A DNA stretch of 64,000 nt from positions 1,726,465-1,790,464 of the forward strand of contig NZ_CP031153.1 in assembly GCF_003352465.1 (NCBI RefSeq), written 5' to 3'. Of this stretch, positions 53,858-62,332 are shown piece after piece. A program made the position numbers and the translations under genes. The notes under the pieces were generated by a model. It was not told where the DNA came from and searched no databases. It was given only the letters and a program-made list of their open reading frames with translations. Numbering within the stretch: the stretch's first letter is position 1; every line of letters starts with the position of its first letter. This DNA is from Kordia sp. SMS9 (GTDB lineage Bacteria > Bacteroidota > Bacteroidia > Flavobacteriales > Flavobacteriaceae).

Positions 53858-56800
53858 TTAAAAGAAAGCTCTTAGTTGTACATTTCCAGTGTGAATGGTC
53901 TGTGAAGCCTCACTTTTTCTGCCAAAATAGGAAAGATTCAAATCTAAAAACTTAGTCAATTTTTTCTGAATTAAAATGTTCCAAGTAAAGTTGGTGCCAG
54001 GTTGCAAACCTTCTAACATTTGATACCCTACAGGCGAAAAAGCATTCCCTGAAAAGTCATTCTGAAAGTAATTGAACTCACCATTCAGTGCAATTTTCTG
54101 CTGATTGTTATACGCAAATGAAAGTCCAACTTTTTGTTGTGTCAACGTTTCAGCATCGCCTACTTGATTTTCCTTGTTTTCATATTTGTAAAATACACTA
54201 AAACGACTGTTTCTACTAAATAAATACGACAAAGTTGGTTCTACTTTAAAAAGATTGATCTCAAAGTTTTTATTGAGAAAATTTTCTGAAATACTTTCGG
54301 TTGTTCCTGTACTGCTGATAAAATCGGTCAACCAAAACTTGCCGATTTTATGTGTAAATTGAACCTGATGCGACGTATTTATATTTTCTTGTGAACCGAT
54401 CGAAAGCAAATTTTTTGCCTTTGCGTTCAAATACGTATACGAAGTGGTGTATTTTTGCTTTCCGCGATTATAAAAAAGGGCATTTCGCAAGGTTTGACTC
54501 AATCCCAAAACATTCTCATCTTCGGCATCGTCAAACGGATTGAAATTGAAATTATCATTTTCACGTCGAATCTTTCGGTCTATTAAAAATGAGGATTGAT
54601 TGTAAAAATGCGATAAAAATTTCTTAATGCCTTTTGTCTTACTCGTATTCCATTGTGTTGGATTGAAAGTTACGACTTGACTGAATTTATTTTGATGCGT
54701 TTTAATGAAAATCTGATTGGGCAATAACACACGCACATAAATCGCTTCGTCGGGAAATTGTGCCAGTTCAAATTCGTCCAGTTCCTGAATACCATTTTCA
54801 TTGTAATCAATCCAAGTATACACACCTTGTCCTTGATCGACTTGCACATAGGTAAATTCCTGTTGTGGCAACGTTCCCGAATTGGTTTCATACACCGTAT
54901 TTAAGGTCACAATATTGTTAAACAATCGCTGTTGATATACCAAACGCGAATTCAACGAAGTTTCATCTTCCAAACTTTCCTCTTCTTGATTCAAAGTTCT
55001 GTAATTGACAAATAATGACAATTGTGTTTTTTCATTTTGAATTAATCGCGACTTTAAAAAGTAGGTGTTTGAGGTGTTTACGCGTTGCAAATTTCCATTG
55101 CGCAAACTATCATTCACACGAAATGTATAGCCAACTTCTGCATGAATTTTCAAACTGTCACCAACACCAATAAATCCTGTGTAGGCTTTAAAACGCTGAC
55201 TTAATGGTGTAAAGATTTCCGTAGCAATTTCCTGTTGTTCATTGCTTTCAATATCCACACGTGCGCCAATCCAGCTTTTCTCAAAACTATACGCAGAACG
55301 CGCAAACAAGCGAAAGAAATCGGAAGTTGTCGTCGTAGTTTCGTTTGTTAAAAAGCTTCCGCTAGATTGTACTTGGAGTTTCCCAAATTTCAAATCAGAA
55401 AGTAATACATGCCGATTTCCAGTAGCGTTATTTTTAAAATCTAAATATTCAAAACGATATTGTGCAGTACCGTTTTTTTCGTTTGAAAAATTTAAACCTG
55501 TAGATAAAAACTGCTGATTTCCCGTGTTGAAATTGTTGTCTAAGTTCCAATCGCGATTAAATTCAATCGAATACAAACGCTCAATAGTTTGAAACTTCTC
55601 ATCAATATGATTAAAATCGACAAAGCTGCGTATTTTCCATTTCTTGTCTAACAATTGCTGTTGCACACTGATTTTAGCAGCCAATCCTTGATTGTCGTCG
55701 TCATCCAAAGATGAAAATAAATTCTGATCAGTATCGCTAAAACCGACTTCAAATTTCACATCCGTTTTTTCGCTTGGCGTATACGAACCATTCACAACCG
55801 CCACTTGAATTTTGGTAGGTGAAACCAACTGCACAATCGGTTCGTAATTTCCTTGCGGAACACCTGCAATCGGTGGCACATATTCGTAAATACGTCCGTT
55901 GGAAGCGGTATTAGACAATACATAATTCCCTTGATTATCGCCCACAAGTGAAAAACGAACATCAAATAATGTATCATCAGGATTGTTGGAAAATACAAAA
56001 ACTTCTATACCGCCAATAACTTCTTTTTTATATAAAATCCGATTTTCTGAAAACGCTTGTTCCACAGCAGATGGCGCTGTCATTAATTGTTGATTGTCTC
56101 CTGCATCGCGTAAAATTTGGACTTGTTCCTCTGATAAATTCTGCTGAATTGGCTGATTTTTAGAATCATTTTCTGAATACAAATATCCAGCAATTTTAAA
56201 CTTTTCACGTTCATATTGCGCGCCGCCATACGCTACAAATCGTGTGTAATTATTGTCGGTAAACTGATATTCTACCGTAATTCGCATCTCAGAAGTGATT
56301 GGATACCGTGAGGTAAACGTAATTTCTCCCGCGTTGTAATCAATCACATAATCGTTGTTTTCTCCACGTTCTACGGGCAAACCATTCACAAAAACCGTTT
56401 CACTTCCCGAAATAATTAAAATAAATAATTCTTCATTCGGACCTGTCAATTTGTACGGTCCTTGATTTCCTTCCTGTCCTTGAAAACGACTTTGCGTATA
56501 GCGACCACGCACCAATGCTCCTGAAGCAAAAAGTGTGGTATTGCTATTTTCGCCAGGTAAATTTGCGGTAATGCCCACACCTTGTACTTTTTTCTGAAAG
56601 CGCATAAAATCGGTGGTTGTATTTGCCAGATTCACATCTCCTGCACGAATTTTCCAGCGTTTGCTTTCCAATTCAATAAATACTTGGTCAAACTCGTCCA
56701 AACGTTGTGAATACCCACTTTCCTGAATCGGAATGTTGGCATCTTGAATAGAGGCGCGCAAGGTAATATTTTCAGAGATTTTTCCCGAAATTTGCAAATC

Positions 56801-57277
56801 CAGTTGCGAATTCAACACTGAATTCTGATTGTTTCCTATAGTCACACCACGCGAAATGCTTCCCGACGTATTCAAACCATCAAAAAGCCGTGTATTTTTG
56901 GGTTCTTTATTGGTGCTTAGTGAGACAATTTTATCAATATCAATTGGATTTTGAACAATGATATTTTTATCAAAACCTGTATATTTTTTTGTTAAAAACT
57001 TTGGGTATTGGGTATAGCTTACGCGAATAGAATCGGAGTTGATTTTTGCCAAATCTAAATACAGTATGGCTTTCGTAAAGTCAATTCGGTACGCGGTAGC
57101 ATCAATTGGTGCATTTTTTTTATCTGTAATTTTAAATTTGAATGGATTGATACTGACCGAATCGAGCACAATGGAATCTTTGACAGCCACTTTTTTAATA
57201 CGGCGGTTTGTTGTTTGTCCCTGCAAATGCACAGTGAAAAACAAGCCGATACAAAAAAATAGAAAGAGTGACTTCAT
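53858..57277 (-). CDS. Large outer-membrane beta-barrel protein
   Basis: A 1139-residue exported protein with signal peptide MKSLFLFFCIGLFFTVHLQG. After an N-terminal domain that includes FDGLNTSGSISRGVTIGNNQNS and a SprA-like GRYTQSRFQGQEGNQGPY segment, the rest is a long series of amphipathic beta strands. It ends with GNVQLRAFF, a terminal Phe that suits outer-membrane insertion by BamA. It resembles the barrel region of SprA (about 2400 residues) only loosely and is much shorter, so it is a separate family. It lies 94 bases from the start of the small barrel gene and on the same strand. Function is unknown. Confidence 0.8.
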   Translation of the reverse strand: MKSLFLFFCIGLFFTVHLQGQTTNRRIKKVAVKDSIVLDSVSINPFKFKITDKKNAPIDATAYRIDFTKAILYLDLAKINSDSIRVSYTQYPKFLTKKYTGFDKNIIVQNPIDIDKIVSLSTNKEPKNTRLFDGLNTSGSISRGVTIGNNQNSVLNSQLDLQISGKISENITLRASIQDANIPIQESGYSQRLDEFDQVFIELESKRWKIRAGDVNLANTTTDFMRFQKKVQGVGITANLPGENSNTTLFASGALVRGRYTQSRFQGQEGNQGPYKLTGPNEELFILIISGSETVFVNGLPVERGENNDYVIDYNAGEITFTSRYPITSEMRITVEYQFTDNNYTRFVAYGGAQYEREKFKIAGYLYSENDSKNQPIQQNLSEEQVQILRDAGDNQQLMTAPSAVEQAFSENRILYKKEVIGGIEVFVFSNNPDDTLFDVRFSLVGDNQGNYVLSNTASNGRIYEYVPPIAGVPQGNYEPIVQLVSPTKIQVAVVNGSYTPSEKTDVKFEVGFSDTDQNLFSSLDDDDNQGLAAKISVQQQLLDKKWKIRSFVDFNHIDEKFQTIERLYSIEFNRDWNLDNNFNTGNQQFLSTGLNFSNEKNGTAQYRFEYLDFKNNATGNRHVLLSDLKFGKLQVQSSGSFLTNETTTTTSDFFRLFARSAYSFEKSWIGARVDIESNEQQEIATEIFTPLSQRFKAYTGFIGVGDSLKIHAEVGYTFRVNDSLRNGNLQRVNTSNTYFLKSRLIQNEKTQLSLFVNYRTLNQEEESLEDETSLNSRLVYQQRLFNNIVTLNTVYETNSGTLPQQEFTYVQVDQGQGVYTWIDYNENGIQELDEFELAQFPDEAIYVRVLLPNQIFIKTHQNKFSQVVTFNPTQWNTSKTKGIKKFLSHFYNQSSFLIDRKIRRENDNFNFNPFDDAEDENVLGLSQTLRNALFYNRGKQKYTTSYTYLNAKAKNLLSIGSQENINTSHQVQFTHKIGKFWLTDFISSTGTTESISENFLNKNFEINLFKVEPTLSYLFSRNSRFSVFYKYENKENQVGDAETLTQQKVGLSFAYNNQQKIALNGEFNYFQNDFSGNAFSPVGYQMLEGLQPGTNFTWNILIQKKLTKFLDLNLSYFGRKSEASQTIHTGNVQLRAFF

Positions 57278-57634
57278 CTACAACTAAACTAATTCCGATC
57301 AAAAATATTTTAATTTTCGCAGGAAAAGAAGCTTTTTAGTGGAAACGATTAGAGAAGTTGATGAGTTTATAGGTTTATGTGTTTAAAAGTGGAAGTTTTT
57401 GAAGTAAATGAACGAATTTCCAAAAAACAACCGAATAACCAAGAAGTATAATAGTTTATAATTTCTTTGATACGTCTTTGCGAGAATTTTTCAAAAATTC
57501 GTGGCAATCTGATACTTCAAAGAACAGATACGTTCTACAATGAACAAACTATGACGTCCCTTTGCTTCTCGTAATTTTGGTTTTCAACGGAAGTAGTACT
57601 AAAAGAGTAACAACAAAAAACCAGCAACTAGCAA
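57278..57634. repeat. Intergenic region with TTGCGAG...GCAATCTG repeat, copy 2
   Basis: A 357-base spacer. The word ACGTCTTTGCGAG starts near 57472 and ends with GGCAATCTG by 57511, matching copy 1 at 22323-22355 except for the centre. Promoter signals for the minus-strand barrel gene must lie in the first 60 bases. No gene is seen. Confidence 0.5.
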
Positions 57635-58054
57635 CTAATTTAACTCTTCTGCCACAAACGCTTCACAAAACGCTTTAATGTGTTCGCGTGTTTTTTTGAA
57701 GGCATTAAAAATATGTGCTTCTGAACCTTTTACTTTTGAAGGATCTGAAAAGTTTTGATGAATTCGTTTTGCGTTTTTACTTGGAATAAACGGACAGTTT
57801 TCTTGCGCATGATCGCACACTGTAATGATGTAATCAAATTTAATATGTGCGTATTCAGAAATATTGTTAGAAGTATTGTTGGAGATGTCAATTCCGTCTA
57901 ATTTCATAATAGCAACCGCTTTTTGGTTGATGCCATGCGTTTCAATTCCTGCACTAAAAATAGTGGCTTTTTCTTTGGTAAAATGGGTTAAATATCCATC
58001 TGCCATTTGACTGCGACACGAGTTCCCAGTACAAAGTACAAGTATGTTTTTCAT
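57635..58054 (-). CDS. arsC: Thioredoxin-coupled arsenate reductase (LMW-PTP family)
   Basis: A 139-residue enzyme of the low-molecular-weight phosphatase fold. The start at 58054 (MKNILVLCTGNSCRSQ) gives the CX5R P-loop CTGNSCR at the N-terminus; an upstream in-frame ATG is too hydrophobic and lies outside the conserved region. Two further cysteines in TVCDHAQENCPF are 7 residues apart, as in the Cys82-Cys89 pair of Staphylococcus/Bacillus ArsC, so arsenate reduction through a Cys triad and thioredoxin is more likely than phosphatase activity. It follows arsR, and a 13-bp inverted repeat lies between. No arsenite pump gene is in the window. Confidence 0.87.
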   Translation of the reverse strand: MKNILVLCTGNSCRSQMADGYLTHFTKEKATIFSAGIETHGINQKAVAIMKLDGIDISNNTSNNISEYAHIKFDYIITVCDHAQENCPFIPSKNAKRIHQNFSDPSKVKGSEAHIFNAFKKTREHIKAFCEAFVAEELN

Positions 58055-58190
58055 AATATATGGTAGGTTGTTAGGATTAGCAATACAGCTAATTTTATGA
58101 AGCAATAGTAGTAAAAACCACATTAATTACTTAAAAAATTAACAGTTAATTACTATAAAAATAAAGAGAAGTGTGACTTTTATAAATATA

Positions 58191-58223
58191 CTTAATGTTA
58201 AATAAATGTAATTTAACATTAAG
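58191..58223. promoter_or_regulatory. Perfect 13-bp inverted repeat between arsR and arsC
   Basis: CTTAATGTTAAAT at 58191-58203 is followed by a 7-base spacer and then its perfect inverse ATTTAACATTAAG at 58211-58223. It lies between the end of arsR and the start of arsC. The stem lacks a T-run, so an operator or an mRNA-processing structure is more likely than a terminator. Confidence 0.5.
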
Positions 58224-58238
58224 AGAATCAGTGACTTG

Positions 58239-58568
58239 TTATTGTTTTTGACAGTTTACTTGCACTTTGACAAAGAAATCATTGATTTTACGACGGTATT
58301 GATTTAAAATATCTAAATCAATGGCATAAAACGTGTTTTTCCCTTGATATTTTTGCTTGAGTAAGTCAATTTTTTTGATCTCGGAAAGATGCTGTGACAC
58401 TGTAGGTTGCGCCAATCCCGTAGCTTTTACCAAATCGTTACAATTGCAATATTCGTTTTGACTGATGTGTTGTATAATGGCAATTCGTGCAGGATGTCCC
58501 AAAACTTTCGTAATGGAAGCGGTTTCGTTTTGGTATTCGTCGAAGATGTGATTTTTTGTAATGCCCAT
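58239..58568 (-). CDS. arsR: ArsR-type metal-responsive repressor
   Basis: A 109-residue winged helix-turn-helix protein. The DNA-binding helices are LVKATGLAQPTVSQHLSEIKK, and the metal site has Cys41 and Cys43 in NEYCNCNDL, a variant of the ELCVCDL motif of arsenic/antimony sensors. It should bind its own operator and release it when arsenite binds. A perfect inverted repeat, ATTGTAA and TTACAAT with a 7-base spacer, sits 8 bases upstream of the start (58576-58596). Downstream is arsC. The effector is assumed from the Cys pair; cadmium or another thiophile cannot be ruled out. Confidence 0.9.
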   Translation of the reverse strand: MGITKNHIFDEYQNETASITKVLGHPARIAIIQHISQNEYCNCNDLVKATGLAQPTVSQHLSEIKKIDLLKQKYQGKNTFYAIDLDILNQYRRKINDFFVKVQVNCQKQ

Positions 58569-58575
58569 AGCCTTA

Positions 58576-58596
58576 ATTGTAACGTGATATTACAAT
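58576..58596 (-). promoter_or_regulatory. Candidate ArsR operator
   Basis: ATTGTAA at 58576-58582 and TTACAAT at 58590-58596 form a perfect 7-bp inverted repeat with a 7-base spacer, directly upstream of the arsR start codon. The position and symmetry suit autorepression by a dimeric ArsR protein. Confidence 0.6.
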
Positions 58597-58604
58597 AAAG
58601 ATAT

Positions 58605-58632
58605 AAAAAGCTAGAAACATTTCTAGCTTTTT
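58605..58632 (-). terminator. Terminator of the LEA-like gene
   Basis: AAAAAGCTAGAA at 58605-58616 pairs perfectly with TTCTAGCTTTTT at 58621-58632 across an ACAT loop. It lies downstream of the minus-strand LEA-like gene and upstream of arsR. Confidence 0.85.
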
Positions 58633-58656
58633 ATAAGTAACATTTATGTTAAGAAT

Positions 58657-59319
58657 TTATTTTTTACTTCCGAAAAGTCGTTGAAAGAAGCTTTTCGTTT
58701 TTTTAGAAGCTTCGTCTAAGGTTTCTTTGGCTTCTTCTGAGAATTCTTCTAAGCGTTCACTAGCTTCTTCTGCAAATTCGCTTACTTTTTCTTTGACATC
58801 TTCAAATACTTCCTTTGCTTCTTCACTAATTTCTGCAAATTTATCTTTTGCCACATCTTTGTATTCATCATACTTTTCTTTGGCATCTTCGGCAAAGTCA
58901 GCCGTTTTTTCTTGCGCTTTTTCAGAGAATTCGGCAAATTTTTCTTTCGCTTCTTCAGCAAATTCAGCTGCTTTTTCTTTGGTTTCTCCAAAAACCTCTT
59001 TCGCATCTTCGGCAAAGTCGGCCGCTTTTTCTTGTGCTTTTTCGGAGAATTCGGCAAACTTTTCTTTGGCTTCACCGGCAAACTCCGCTGCTTTTTCTTT
59101 GGCGTCACCAAATGCTTCTTTGGCTTCTTCGGTAAAGTCGCTCGCCTTTTCTTTCGCTTTTTCTGCGAATTCCGAAGCTTTTTCTTTGGCGTTATGCAAT
59201 GTTTCTTTGACTTCGTCTTTCAGTTCTTCCGCTTTGGAGTCTCTCACAATTTTTGCTTTGTGAACTTCCGCTTCAGGTTCGTTTGCTTTTTTATTTGATT
59301 TGTCGTTTTCTGCACTCAT
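58657..59319 (-). CDS. LEA-like/apolipoprotein-like Lys-Glu-Ala repeat protein
   Basis: A 220-residue cytoplasmic protein with no signal peptide. It is built of near-exact repeats, with FAEEAKEKFAEFSEKAQEK-type 22-residue units spanning about residues 50-190, ending in SFFQRLFGSKK. The K/E/A-rich pattern forms long amphipathic helices. It is similar to late-embryogenesis-abundant proteins and YtxH-like helical proteins, which protect membranes or proteins during desiccation, freezing or stress. The same pattern on the other strand makes a spurious 178-residue frame. It has its own terminator. Function is inferred from composition, not a domain match. Confidence 0.75.
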   Translation of the reverse strand: MSAENDKSNKKANEPEAEVHKAKIVRDSKAEELKDEVKETLHNAKEKASEFAEKAKEKASDFTEEAKEAFGDAKEKAAEFAGEAKEKFAEFSEKAQEKAADFAEDAKEVFGETKEKAAEFAEEAKEKFAEFSEKAQEKTADFAEDAKEKYDEYKDVAKDKFAEISEEAKEVFEDVKEKVSEFAEEASERLEEFSEEAKETLDEASKKTKSFFQRLFGSKK

Positions 59320-59389
59320 GGTGTTTCTTTTTTGATGATATCTTATTAGTTTGCAGGATTACTTATTTGTTACAAGTACATACTAAAAA

Positions 59390-59776
59390 CTATTGAAACG
59401 CTGCATCTATTGGTTCCCAAAGTTCAATTTTGTTGCCTTCCGGATCAAGAATCCAACCAAATTTCCCATAACTGTATTCTTCTATTTCTCCCACAACCGT
59501 AACACCTTCTTCTTTGAGAATTTTTAACAATTCGACTAAATTTTCTACGCGAAAATTCATCATAAATTGCTTTTCGCTTGGCTGAAAATATTTAGTGTCG
59601 TTCGGAAATGTACTCCATTGCGTAGAACAGTCATTCCCTTCTTTATCTTTCCACCAAAAAGTGCAACCATAGTCATCTACGGGCAAGCCTAAATGTTTTC
59701 CGTACCAGTTTTTTAATCCTTTTGGATCTTCCGTTTTAAAGAAGAATCCGCCTAAACCTGTGACTCTATTTTTCAT
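59390..59776 (-). CDS. VOC-superfamily (glyoxalase/bleomycin-resistance-like) protein
   Basis: A 128-residue protein of the vicinal oxygen chelate fold, with paired beta-alpha-beta-beta-beta modules. MKNRVTGLGGFFFKTEDPKGLKNWYGKHLGLPVDDYGCTF is the first module pattern shown in parts (FFFKTEDP, WYGKHLGL), and the C-terminus ends with the Glu-rich GWILDPEGNKIELWEPI, a typical metal-ligand-bearing segment. The usual functions are lyase, dioxygenase or antibiotic binding; the substrate is unknown. It is the last gene of a run of tightly spaced minus-strand genes, 25 bases after the DUF4199 gene. Confidence 0.88.
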   Translation of the reverse strand: MKNRVTGLGGFFFKTEDPKGLKNWYGKHLGLPVDDYGCTFWWKDKEGNDCSTQWSTFPNDTKYFQPSEKQFMMNFRVENLVELLKILKEEGVTVVGEIEEYSYGKFGWILDPEGNKIELWEPIDAAFQ

Positions 59777-59801
59777 CTGTTCGTTATTTAATTGTTGTTT
59801 G

Positions 59802-60317
59802 TTATTCTTCTTTTTTGTGTAAAACTAATGCAGATCCTAGTGAAATGATTGTGCCTACAACGAGTACCATCATAAGTGTGATAAAAAATACGATGGTGGC
59901 GCTTTCAAATACTTCGCTACGGAGCATAATAGATTTTTTTTCAATATACACGGCTGCTGCCGATAAATTTTGAGTGTCTAATAAACCATATTCATAGGCA
60001 ATGTAATTTTCTACAAAATCAGGGTTGATACTAGTAATGTAAATCGCATCAATCAAACCAAAAGCAATTGCGGAAAAAGAGGCAATTCCAAAACCAATAG
60101 TGAATGCTTTTTTAAAATCAATTTCACCATCAAGATCATGATTTTTATAATGTTTGATACCAAAATAGACAAATACTAAGGAAGCTACAATGGTTGCGTA
60201 GCCAATAATTCCATGGGTTTTAAACGCTAGTGCATATCCAAAATAGAGTGCTAACGAAAACAGTACAGATGCTAAGATAAAACTATAAATTCCGTATGTG
60301 AGCACTGTATTTTTCAT
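59802..60317 (-). CDS. DUF4199-family membrane protein
   Basis: A 171-residue inner-membrane protein with four predicted transmembrane helices (ILASVLFSLALYFGYALAF, IGYATIVASLVFVYFGI, FTIGFGIASFSAIAFGLI, and a C-terminal MMVLVVGTIISLGSALVL). DUF4199 is a common Bacteroidota family of unknown function. The segment KHYKNHDLDGEIDFKKAF is the conserved loop between helices 2 and 3. It lies 15 bases downstream of the D-2-hydroxyacid dehydrogenase gene and 25 bases upstream of a VOC protein gene, so it is probably in the same transcript. A link with those enzymes is not evident. Confidence 0.85.
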   Translation of the reverse strand: MKNTVLTYGIYSFILASVLFSLALYFGYALAFKTHGIIGYATIVASLVFVYFGIKHYKNHDLDGEIDFKKAFTIGFGIASFSAIAFGLIDAIYITSINPDFVENYIAYEYGLLDTQNLSAAAVYIEKKSIMLRSEVFESATIVFFITLMMVLVVGTIISLGSALVLHKKEE

Positions 60318-60332
60318 GATTTTTTTGCTATT

Positions 60333-61271
60333 TTAATGAAAATGCACTTTGAATTTGTCTACAATCGTTTGTGCCAATTTTTCTTTGCTTTCCACAGTCC
60401 AACCTGCAACATGCGGAGATAAAAGCACATTTTGTGCCTGAATTAAATATTGAAACGCAGCTGGCATTTGATCGTCTTGAAATAGATTTTCAAACGAACT
60501 TTTTTCATATTCCAACACGTCCAATCCTGCACCTAAAATTTTCCCGGATTGTAAGGCTGCTACCAAATCTTGTGTCACCACACTTTTGCCACGCGCCGTA
60601 TTGATAAACCAAAATTGATGTTGAAATGCTTCGATGAATTCTTTGTTTATCATGTTCATCGTGAGTGGCGTTTGTGGTGTATGCAAACTTAAAACTGTTG
60701 CACGTTTTTGCAATTCAGCCAATGAAACTTGCGTAGCATTTTCGTCACCGATATTTTCTTTTAAATCATAAAAAAGGACTTCCACCTCAAAACCGCGTAG
60801 TTTTTTTGCAAAGGCTTTTCCCATGTTTCCATAGCCAATAATTCCAACGGTTTGCCCATCGAGTTCCACACCGCGATTGGCTTCACGCAACCATTTTCCG
60901 TCACGCACTTCTTGATCGCCTTTGTTGAGTTTGTTCATCAGCGATAATAACATTCCTAATGCATGTTCTCCAACAGCATTCCGATTGCCTTCTGGAGCCG
61001 CAATGAGTTTGATGCCTTTTGCTGCTGCAAATTCTCCATCAATGTTTTCCAAACCTGCGCCCACACGACCAATAAATTTGAGATTCGTCGCTTTTGCTAG
61101 AAAATCCGCATCAATTTTGAAACGACTTCGAATGATAAAACCATCATAGTTTTTAATTTTCGCTGCTATTTCTGCTTTACTCGACGTATAATCTTCATGA
61201 TTTGTATGTCCCAAAGCGGCAAATTGCTCCAAAAGCAACGGATGATTTTCATCTAAATGTAAAATGTTCAC
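60333..61271 (-). CDS. D-isomer-specific 2-hydroxyacid dehydrogenase
   Basis: A 312-residue NAD-dependent dehydrogenase. The Rossmann motif GIIGYGNMGKAFAKKL is near residue 150. The catalytic Arg is in INTARGKSVV, the Glu near LDVLEYEKSS and the His in LSPHVAGWT. The family includes phosphoglycerate dehydrogenase and glyoxylate/hydroxypyruvate reductase; the substrate cannot be fixed by sequence alone. It is shorter than serine-pathway SerA and lacks an ACT domain. It is 5 bases downstream of the cupin gene in the direction of transcription, strongly suggesting co-transcription. Confidence 0.9.
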   Translation of the reverse strand: MNILHLDENHPLLLEQFAALGHTNHEDYTSSKAEIAAKIKNYDGFIIRSRFKIDADFLAKATNLKFIGRVGAGLENIDGEFAAAKGIKLIAAPEGNRNAVGEHALGMLLSLMNKLNKGDQEVRDGKWLREANRGVELDGQTVGIIGYGNMGKAFAKKLRGFEVEVLFYDLKENIGDENATQVSLAELQKRATVLSLHTPQTPLTMNMINKEFIEAFQHQFWFINTARGKSVVTQDLVAALQSGKILGAGLDVLEYEKSSFENLFQDDQMPAAFQYLIQAQNVLLSPHVAGWTVESKEKLAQTIVDKFKVHFH

Positions 61272-61276
61272 TTTTG

Positions 61277-61642
61277 TTAGATTTTTGGATATTCGGTTTG
61301 AGTTTTTTCGTGTTGTACATCGCCTGTGTGTGCTGTCGTGAGTTTTTCAAAAAGTAATAAATGTACTTCTTCGTCATCTTTTGTTGCAGGACAATGTTCT
61401 ACACCTTTTGGTACGACAATGATTTCTCCTTCGTTTACCGTCACAGTTTTATCGCGAAACTTCATGTACAAGGTTCCTTTGATTACTTGAAATAGTTCGT
61501 CTTCGTCATCGTGTTTGTGCCATACAAATTCGCCTTGAATTTTAGCTAAAATTACTTGCATGTCGTCAACCACAGCAATTTGTCGTGGATGCCATTGCGT
61601 GTCAACAAGTTTAAATTTGTCTTTGATATTGATTGCGTTCAT
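61277..61642 (-). CDS. Small cupin-domain protein
   Basis: A 121-residue single-cupin protein. Motif 1 is VWHKHDDEDELFQVIKGTLYMKF, described in parts as HKHDDEDE with FQVIKG, and supplies two His and a Glu. Motif 2 is VPKGVEHCPATKD with the third His. A metal ion is expected. Such small cupins can be isomerases, dioxygenases or sensors. It lies 5 bases upstream of the D-2-hydroxyacid dehydrogenase gene and 19 bases downstream of the GNAT gene in transcription order, placing it in the same dense run. Its substrate is unknown. Confidence 0.87.
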   Translation of the reverse strand: MNAINIKDKFKLVDTQWHPRQIAVVDDMQVILAKIQGEFVWHKHDDEDELFQVIKGTLYMKFRDKTVTVNEGEIIVVPKGVEHCPATKDDEEVHLLLFEKLTTAHTGDVQHEKTQTEYPKI

Positions 61643-61661
61643 GGAACTAAAGTACGAGATT

Positions 61662-62183
61662 TTAGAATGTCTTCATCATAATATTAAATACAAAATCTTC
61701 TTTTCCAATGCTGAAACTGTAGGAATCGTATTTTTCAAAGTTGTGTCTGTTGTAAAAACCAATGGCGCGTTCGTTGGTGTGTAAGACCGAAAGCCACAAG
61801 CGTTTTACCTTGAGTGTTTGTACTTCTTTGAAGAGTTCGTTTTGTAATTTGGTGCCGATTCTATGCGCTAAATAATCTTTGAGCACATATATTTTTTGCA
61901 ATTGCGCGGCTTGCTTGTACGAGCTATTCGGTATAGGCGATCGCTTTTTGAGTTTGGCATATCCTACAGGAAGTTCGTCGGCATACGCAATCCAGAATAC
62001 GTTTTCTTCTTTTTTTAATGAGGAAGTAATTTTTTCTAAAGAAAAGGTTTTGTCAAGATACGCGCGTAGGTCTTTTTTATCACGAAACAGATTTCCAAAG
62101 GTTTCTGAAAATGTAATTTTTGCTAGTAATGAAATAAATTTTGCGTCCTTAGGAACTGCTTTTCGGATGGTATGCTTTTCCAT
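61662..62183 (-). CDS. GNAT-family N-acetyltransferase
   Basis: A 173-residue acetyl-CoA-dependent acetyltransferase. The acetyl-CoA-binding region is LQKIYVLKDYLAHRIGTKLQNEL, where the family has its Q/RxxGxG/A pyrophosphate loop (here HRIGTK). The C-terminal WLSVLHTNERAIGFYNRHNFEKY is the typical beta6-beta7 segment with the conserved Asn and Tyr. The acceptor is unknown; N-terminal, antibiotic or small-amine acetylation are all possible. It is 19 bases upstream of the cupin gene in the direction of transcription. The 149-base gap upstream separates it from the VOC lipoprotein gene. Confidence 0.87.
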   Translation of the reverse strand: MEKHTIRKAVPKDAKFISLLAKITFSETFGNLFRDKKDLRAYLDKTFSLEKITSSLKKEENVFWIAYADELPVGYAKLKKRSPIPNSSYKQAAQLQKIYVLKDYLAHRIGTKLQNELFKEVQTLKVKRLWLSVLHTNERAIGFYNRHNFEKYDSYSFSIGKEDFVFNIMMKTF

Positions 62184-62332
62184 GCTTTTTCTAAAACCTT
62201 GATCTGTAGTTGTGTTGTATTGCGCTTCTTTTTGTAAGTAAACGACACAAAAAGCAGAATAGTATCAAGATTGTTTGAAAGTTTGTAAATCAATGTTGAT
62301 TTGCTGTAAATTTTCTTTCAAAAAGATGCCTT

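Noticed and set aside
58727..59263. A 178-residue plus-strand frame opposite the LEA-like gene
   Set aside because: It is rich in Ser, Ala and Phe because it is the complement of the K/E/A repeat; the minus-strand frame has the coherent helix pattern, a sensible start and a matching terminator.
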